DNA from: Dipetalonema caudispina
Lineage: Eukaryota; Nematoda; Chromadorea; Rhabditida; Onchocercidae
Direction: 5' to 3'
NCBI GenBank assembly: GCA_013365325.1
Contig: JABVXV010000433.1
Span: 1 to 11,583, forward strand
DNA length: 11,583 nucleotides
This document shows, piece after piece, positions 9,901-11,583 of this stretch (within the stretch, counting starts at the first letter, position 1; every line of letters begins with the position of its first letter). The position numbers and the translations under genes were made by a program. The notes beneath the pieces are model-generated. The model was given only the letters and a program-made list of their open reading frames with translations, made no database searches and was not told the origin of the DNA.

Positions 9901-10226
9901 GAAAATGCTGCACGAAATACTAAAACAGAAGAATTTTGGAATACCGGTAATAATAAATTTTTTTTCTTAAAATAATTACTTAAAATTTGATTCTCTTTTT
10001 GATACTTTTAATTGAATATGAATAAATTTTCTAAATTATTTTTCCGAAATTAATTTAATTAATCATTTTTATTCTGTTTTTTTAACTCACTAAATGATAC
10101 ATTATAGCAGTGCTTCGTTCACAATCAGTAATGAGTGGTGAAGATGGAAAACTGAACTCAACATCCGAACGTCATTCTCAACGACAACTAAGACGGGTTT
10201 TAAGAAGGCAGCTAGCTATTTCGTGA
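1111..10226 (+). CDS. Copine family protein (C2A-C2B-copine vWA), 15 exons, 688 aa
   Basis: This gene was assembled by eye from 15 exons: 1111-1196, 4243-4329, 4688-4778, 5272-5378, 5672-5791, 5926-6112, 6447-6574, 7075-7305, 7613-7750, 8003-8078, 8543-8667, 8842-9082, 9492-9638, 9763-9946 and 10108-10226 (stop TGA). All phases agree and the total is 2067 nt. Approximate domains are C2A at residues 48-163, C2B at 185-305, copine-type vWA at 335-560, a basic N-terminal extension before 48 and a basic tail from about 589. Family signatures include VDYFFERVQ, HPTWRPF, YSFLDYI, FPAFGLGAKIPP and YCRGIEGVLEAY. Copines are typically about 530-580 aa, so this one is longer at both ends. They bind phospholipids in a Ca-dependent way and recruit partners to membranes. 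Here most vWA metal residues and many C2 ligands are replaced, suggesting an altered or scaffold-like role. The nematode relatives nra-1, gem-4 and the cpna genes are the natural comparison, but I cannot name the orthologue. Family assignment is secure; the exon 1 link across 3 kb is the weakest part. Confidence 0.9.
1227..1246 (+). promoter_or_regulatory. Paired TGATAA (GATA-type) motifs
   Basis: CACTGATAAC (1227-1236) and TTGATAAG (1239-1246) lie within 20 bases, about 30 bases into intron 1. ACTGATAA resembles the site used by endodermal GATA factors such as ELT-2 in C. elegans. Isolated TGATAA motifs are expected by chance in DNA this AT-rich, so only the close pairing beside the first exon is suggestive. 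Confidence 0.25.
1398..1415. repeat. 18-bp perfect palindrome
   Basis: CAATTTCTCGAGAAATTG is a perfect self-complementary sequence, directly followed by a run of T. It has no loop, so it could be a dimeric protein site. The role is unknown. Confidence 0.5.
2803..2997 (+). other. Unassigned 64-residue open frame inside intron 1
   Basis: After a plausible acceptor (TATATTACAG, ending 2802) an open frame runs to TAA at 2995-2997, with an internal ATG at 2824 giving 57 residues. The product would be hydrophilic and Lys/Asn-rich, with VPTEEVFMD near its start, unlike the F/L/I/Y/K mixture typical of chance frames here. Splicing from exon 1 (phase 2) would put this segment in another frame that stops after eight codons, so it is not a cassette exon of the copine. 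It could be a nested small gene, a decayed exon or chance. I recognise no family. Confidence 0.2.
3125..3144. repeat. Threefold TGATCA(A) tandem repeat
   Basis: TGATCAA occurs twice in tandem and is followed by TGATCA. Each unit contains the palindrome TGATCA. This is a minor repeat in intron 1 without a known role. Confidence 0.6.
3300..3620 (+). other. Less AT-rich patch in intron 1
   Basis: Base composition is visibly more balanced than in the surrounding intron. The patch contains a purine-rich stretch (about 3396-3438) immediately before a 27-codon ORF, ATG at 3439 to TAA at 3520-3522. That ORF has no phase-2 donor that would join it to exon 2, so it is not an alternative first exon by simple splicing. 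It may be a regulatory element or an old coding or UTR fragment; nothing is recognised. Confidence 0.25.
3883..3919. repeat. (TAT)n microsatellite in intron 1
   Basis: This is a pure TAT/TTA run of about 12 units near the 3' end of intron 1, of the same motif as the array at the left edge of the window. Confidence 0.95.
4243..4329 (+). CDS. Copine exon 2: basic linker and first C2A strand
   Basis: It starts after TATTTAG with the third base of Arg29 and ends with two bases of Arg58. It encodes RRNRSAS around residues 29-35, another R-x-x-S type context, then KIEIIVEL, the first beta strand of C2A. The donor is CG|GCAAGT, a GC donor. Joining here aligns the strand with the usual copine start without a gap (K-V-E-L-R-V-S-C-K against K-I-E-I-I-V-E-L-R). 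An alternative GT donor at about 4371 would insert 14 hydrophobic residues and is weaker. Confidence 0.8.
4403..4456. repeat. 27-bp direct tandem duplication in intron 2
   Basis: The unit TAAAAATTTTTTAATAAATC... at 4403-4429 repeats at 4430-4456 with a single difference at the last base. It is intronic, looks recent and accounts for a spurious open frame with a repeated NFLINQC. Confidence 0.9.
4688..4778 (+). CDS. Copine exon 3: C2A calcium loop 1
   Basis: Acceptor CTTTTCAG; 30 residues (59-88) ending in phase 0 before GTTTGT. It encodes NLADTSSTSDSYVF, with Asp62 and Asp68 six residues apart, the standard spacing of the two loop-1 calcium ligands of C2 domains. The segment is two residues shorter than usual in front of them. 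An acidic stretch, ENDNEDE, follows in the loop after the next strand. Confidence 0.9.
5272..5378 (+). CDS. Copine exon 4: C2A core
   Basis: Acceptor ATTGTAG, donor AT|GTAAGC (phase 2). Residues 89-123 include FIVDYFFERVQLMKIE, matching the highly characteristic copine C2A motif VDYYFEEVQ-L-x-F-E. This is one of the clearest family markers in the gene. Confidence 0.93.
5672..5791 (+). CDS. Copine exon 5: end of C2A, loop 3 without aspartates
   Basis: Acceptor TGTTGTAG, donor AG|GTATTT (phase 2). It encodes residues 125-163 plus the shared Ile124 and Ser164. The NVIGSSIFKLDELIG segment matches the copine DFLGxxxxxLGxIVG strand and helix. The loop-3 calcium ligands are gone: Gly126 stands where the H/Y-D aspartate is expected and Asn139 replaces the Asp of DFLG. 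Confidence 0.9.
5896..6112 (+). CDS. Copine exon 6 (two in-frame acceptors): C2B first half
   Basis: The preferred start is 5926, after CATTTTTCAG. A second acceptor, ATCATACAG, ends at 5895 and adds exactly 30 nt, encoding TIKEYQSFFS, without a stop. With the 5926 start the exon gives residues 165-226, ending in phase 0 at GTG|GTAAGT. WILLSARL and LQFSGKNLEKRD match the copine C2B start (I-x-I-S-A-E-E..., L-x-F-x-G-R-K-L-D-K-K-D). Of the loop-1 ligands Asp215 is kept, but the second, six residues on, is Thr221 instead of the Asp of SDP. Confidence 0.88.
6447..6574 (+). CDS. Copine exon 7: C2B middle
   Basis: Acceptor TTTTCTCAG, donor AG|GTTTGC (phase 2). Residues 227-268 include ELYQSEAIREHSHPTWRPFN, the counterpart of the copine motif x-T-E-V-I-K-x-x-L-N-P-x-W-K-P-F. 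This is a strong family marker. Confidence 0.93.
7075..7305 (+). CDS. Copine exon 8: C2B loop 3 and the C2B-vWA linker
   Basis: Acceptor CCATTCAG, donor GG|GTCAGT (phase 2). Residues 270-345. LLEISVMYSDEMNKTGMIGSF corresponds to the copine segment around the V-Y-D-Y-D...D-F-I-G loop. Only Asp279 remains of the acidic positions; Tyr277 and Gly285 replace the other two. A lysine-rich stretch (PKKKSKKG) follows, as in other copines, and could contact acidic lipid. The exon ends with the conserved YSFLDYITSG entering the vWA domain. Confidence 0.92.
7613..7750 (+). CDS. Copine exon 9: first vWA strand and altered MIDAS motif 1
   Basis: Acceptor ATTTTTCAG, donor TC|GTATGC (phase 2). TQLHLAIAVDFSTN corresponds to copine Q-x-x-F-T-V-A-I-D-F-T-x-S-N. 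Metal-site positions D-x-T-x-S are here Asp356, Ser358 and Asn360, so the last side chain is altered. The following loop, usually G-D/N-P-x-x-x-x-S-L-H-Y, is shortened to LTINKLNNFH. AIKGIASIIRDYNS is the helix that precedes the K-x-F-P-x-F-G motif. Confidence 0.92.
8003..8078 (+). CDS. Copine exon 10: FPAFGLGAKIPP motif
   Basis: Acceptor CACTTATAG, donor TTG|GTTAGT (phase 0). Residues 393-417 contain KMFPAFGLGAKIPP, nearly identical to the diagnostic copine motif K-x-F-P-A-F-G-F-G-A-x-I-P-P. It is the single best signature for the assignment. Confidence 0.95.
8208..8270 (+). other. Possible alternative terminal exon in intron 10
   Basis: After TTTATCAG (ending 8207) an open frame in phase with exon 10 reads 20 codons, VAKHNIAMFQLYKYYNKFDS, then TGA at 8268-8270. 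An AATAAA lies near 8403. Splicing exon 10 to it would end the protein inside the vWA domain. The composition is not obviously conserved and a 20-codon frame is easily chance. Confidence 0.15.
8543..8667 (+). CDS. Copine exon 11: YCRGIEGVLEAY helix and altered MIDAS motif 2
   Basis: Acceptor TGTTGTAG, donor AA|GTGAGC (phase 2). Residues 418-458. NFETEPYCRGIEGVLEAYRNA matches copine N-x-x-x-P-F-C-x-G-I-E-G-V-x-E-A-Y. The following SDHAEYSLVINAIA lines up with the family's G-P-T-N-F/I-A-P-I-I segment. The Thr of that motif, a MIDAS ligand, is replaced by Ala. Confidence 0.94.
8842..9082 (+). CDS. Copine exon 12: central vWA sheet, MIDAS motif 3 lost
   Basis: Acceptor GAATTTCAG, donor GAG|GTTTCA (phase 0). 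Residues 460-539. HYFVLLIFISNTSIANSKK takes the place of copine Y-x-V-L-L-I-L-T-D-G-x-I-T-D. The metal-coordinating Asp of TDG is Ser479 here. KAPISIIILGRK corresponds to the next strand (L-P-x-S-I-I-I-V-G-V-G). The usual ADFxxMxxLDGD that follows is replaced by unrelated sequence. Confidence 0.93.
9492..9638 (+). CDS. Copine exon 13: C-terminal vWA helix
   Basis: Acceptor AATTACAG, donor CAG|GTTGAT (phase 0). Residues 540-588. FIDLSS corresponds to the copine F-V-x-F-R-x-F strand. AKRIAQQALRNVPWHLIAYMHKNNI matches the closing helix A-L-A-x-x-V-L-x-E-V/I-P-x-Q-x-V-x-Y-x-x-x-x-x-I. The canonical copine domain ends at the end of this exon. Confidence 0.93.
9724..9744. repeat. Poly(A) run in intron 13
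   Basis: Twenty-one A in a row sit about 20 bases upstream of the exon 14 acceptor. This is simple sequence prone to length error in assembly; no target-site duplication suggesting retroposition is seen. Confidence 0.9.
9763..9946 (+). CDS. Copine exon 14: start of basic C-terminal tail
   Basis: Acceptor AATTTTCAG, donor ACCG|GTAATA (phase 1). Residues 589-649 are hydrophilic and rich in Arg, Lys, Ser and His (PKRPSRYEEQ, DRKKQKHVK). They lie beyond the usual end of copines and are probably disordered. The open frame, good splice sites and continued phase support it as coding; I do not recognise the tail. Confidence 0.85.
10108..10226 (+). CDS. Copine exon 15: terminal Arg-rich segment and stop
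   Basis: The acceptor is ATTATAG at 10107, with a second AG three bases on (CAG at 10110), a NAGNAG arrangement that includes or omits one Ala. It encodes residues 650-688 and ends at TGA 10224-10226. The end, RHSQRQLRRVLRRQLAIS, has paired Arg at three- to four-residue spacing and could form a basic amphipathic helix able to bind acidic membrane or act as a nuclear signal. That role is inference. Confidence 0.85.
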
Positions 10227-10308
10227 TTCTGTTGATGAAAAACTTCAAAAGAGGTGATTAACAAGTGTATTTAAGTATTCAGTTATTTAATTGAATAATT
10301 AATTTATT

Positions 10309-10314
10309 AATAAA
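10309..10314 (+). terminator. Poly(A) signal of the copine gene
   Basis: A canonical AATAAA stands 82 bases after the stop codon, giving a predicted 3' UTR of about 100 bases, an ordinary length for a nematode. Other AATAAA hexamers exist further right, but this is the first after the stop. Confidence 0.7.
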
Positions 10315-10329
10315 ATTGAATCGATATAT

Positions 10330-11583
10330 AAAAAAAAGGACACTAGGCTTATTTGATGACTATGTATGAATATCTAGCTAGGATCATTTTATTTCACCTG
10401 AATTAAATTAAGCAGTTTTTTGATATACAATATCCTTAATCTGTATGGAATTTTCTTCTCGAGCCATGTTTAAAATTCAATCAGAAAGTATCACTGTTAT
10501 CTGAAAATAAATTTTTCAGGTTAAAGTTTATGAAATTTTTAAATATATATTAATATTTAAAAAGAATTTGAAACATTAGATTTGTATAATACAAATATTT
10601 CATAATGAAGTCGTTTTACAACATCGTTTCAGAAATATATGGAATAAATGAAAAACAAAAATTATTAATGGGATAATGGAAAGTGTTCATATGAAAACGG
10701 GTCAACATGAAATCAGATCAATAACTTCAGGAATTTTATAATTAATAACCCAAGAAAATCATTTTTTTTTTTTTTTTTGCATAAATTTTATTGATAAATT
10801 TATTTGTACTATTCTTGATACAGATGTTAATAATCATTTGCTAATTATTCAAATGAATTTGAAACTTTAATTTTCATCCTCTATAATATTAAAAAATTTT
10901 CATCCGTGATTAAAATTTTCATTTCCAATTATTAATTTTATATGTGTTAGAGAAGACATACGATAAAAACGATTGTCTTTGATATTTTTTCATCCAACTA
11001 TTAAATAATACAACAAATGAAATGACCGAAATGTATGAAATAATTACCATCGAATAAAATTAATTATTTCTATACTATATTTTTTTTCCTCTCAAACAAA
11101 ACATGCTTGCTATACCTAAGAGAATAAATGCTTTTGTCAAATATTGGCATTAATAACAGATTGATTTAATAAAAAAATTAAATGAAAAGAAGATTTTAAA
11201 TATTCAAAAATGAGAAAGTTTATTATTATTATTATTAAGAAAACAAAAAATTCAGTAAGATAATTTAATTAATTTTGCAAATAAAGTGATGTAAACGTAT
11301 TAAACAACACTAAAAAAAACATAAGCAATAAGTTTAAAAATGGCAATAGATGATTTATGTATAAAGAACTTTTATAAAATGGAATGAAATTGATTTGATT
11401 CTTAATGATAAAGATTGATCTATTCTATGCTAATCTGTTGTAAGCCAAAGTGATCATTTGACGAAGTGATTCTTATCATCTTCCATTGCTGGTTGATGGA
11501 TAATTTTGCAAAAATGCATCTCAATTTTGTAAATTATTTCAGTGAAACTTTTAATGTTACAATTATTTCTAATTTAATTTTTT
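10330..11583. other. AT-rich 3' flank without a supported gene
   Basis: No convincing ORF or RNA gene is seen on either strand. Weak hints are a minus-strand 19-codon frame after a good acceptor (10500-10408), two plus-strand micro-ORFs joined as TAATG (10605-10741) and a minus-strand frame ending at 11454. A T run lies at about 10761-10778 and a short TTA run at 11220-11237. Part of this stretch may be the 3' region of a neighbouring gene to the right. Confidence 0.6.
11220..11237. repeat. Short (TTA)6 microsatellite
   Basis: Six perfect TTA units lie in the 3' flank, the third array of this motif in the window. Confidence 0.9.

Noticed and set aside
10605..10741. Two adjacent micro-ORFs of 23 and 21 codons overlapping as TAATG
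   Set aside because: A TAATG overlap recalls bacterial coupling, but this is a eukaryotic 3' flank; the frames are short, unlinked to splice signals and expected by chance.

Overview
This is an AT-rich (roughly three quarters A+T by eye) eukaryotic window, most likely from a nematode. The evidence is a multi-exon gene whose introns end in the worm-style acceptor TTTTCAG or a close variant, abundant poly(T)/poly(A) runs, and a product of the copine family, which nematodes carry in several copies. Intron lengths of about 120-500 bp, rather than about 50 bp, fit a filarial/spirurid-type genome better than Caenorhabditis. That placement is inference. Nothing bacterial, viral or transposon-like is recognisable.

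Layout. Bases 1-480 are trinucleotide microsatellite, containing a 107-bp-period duplication. Bases 481-1110 are AT-rich 5' flank with possible SL or intron acceptors just before the start codon. Bases 1111-10226 hold one plus-strand gene of 15 coding exons that I assembled by hand. Every intron is GT-AG except intron 2, which is GC-AG, and all phases close to give 2067 nt including the stop (688 aa). Intron 1 is about 3 kb. Bases 10309-10314 hold an AATAAA poly(A) signal. The remaining ~1.25 kb is AT-rich flank with only very weak coding hints.

The protein has the full copine architecture: C2A, C2B, then a copine-type von Willebrand A domain. Copines are normally cytosolic, bind phospholipid in a calcium-dependent way through the C2 pair, and recruit partner proteins through the vWA domain. 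Here many metal-binding residues are replaced. All three MIDAS motifs of the vWA domain are altered, C2B lacks most of its Ca ligands, and C2A keeps only the loop-1 aspartates. The family member is therefore divergent and probably metal-poor. It also carries a short basic N-terminal extension and a roughly 100-residue basic, probably disordered C-terminal tail. Two acceptor arrangements, 30 nt apart at exon 6 and a NAGNAG at exon 15, predict in-frame isoforms.
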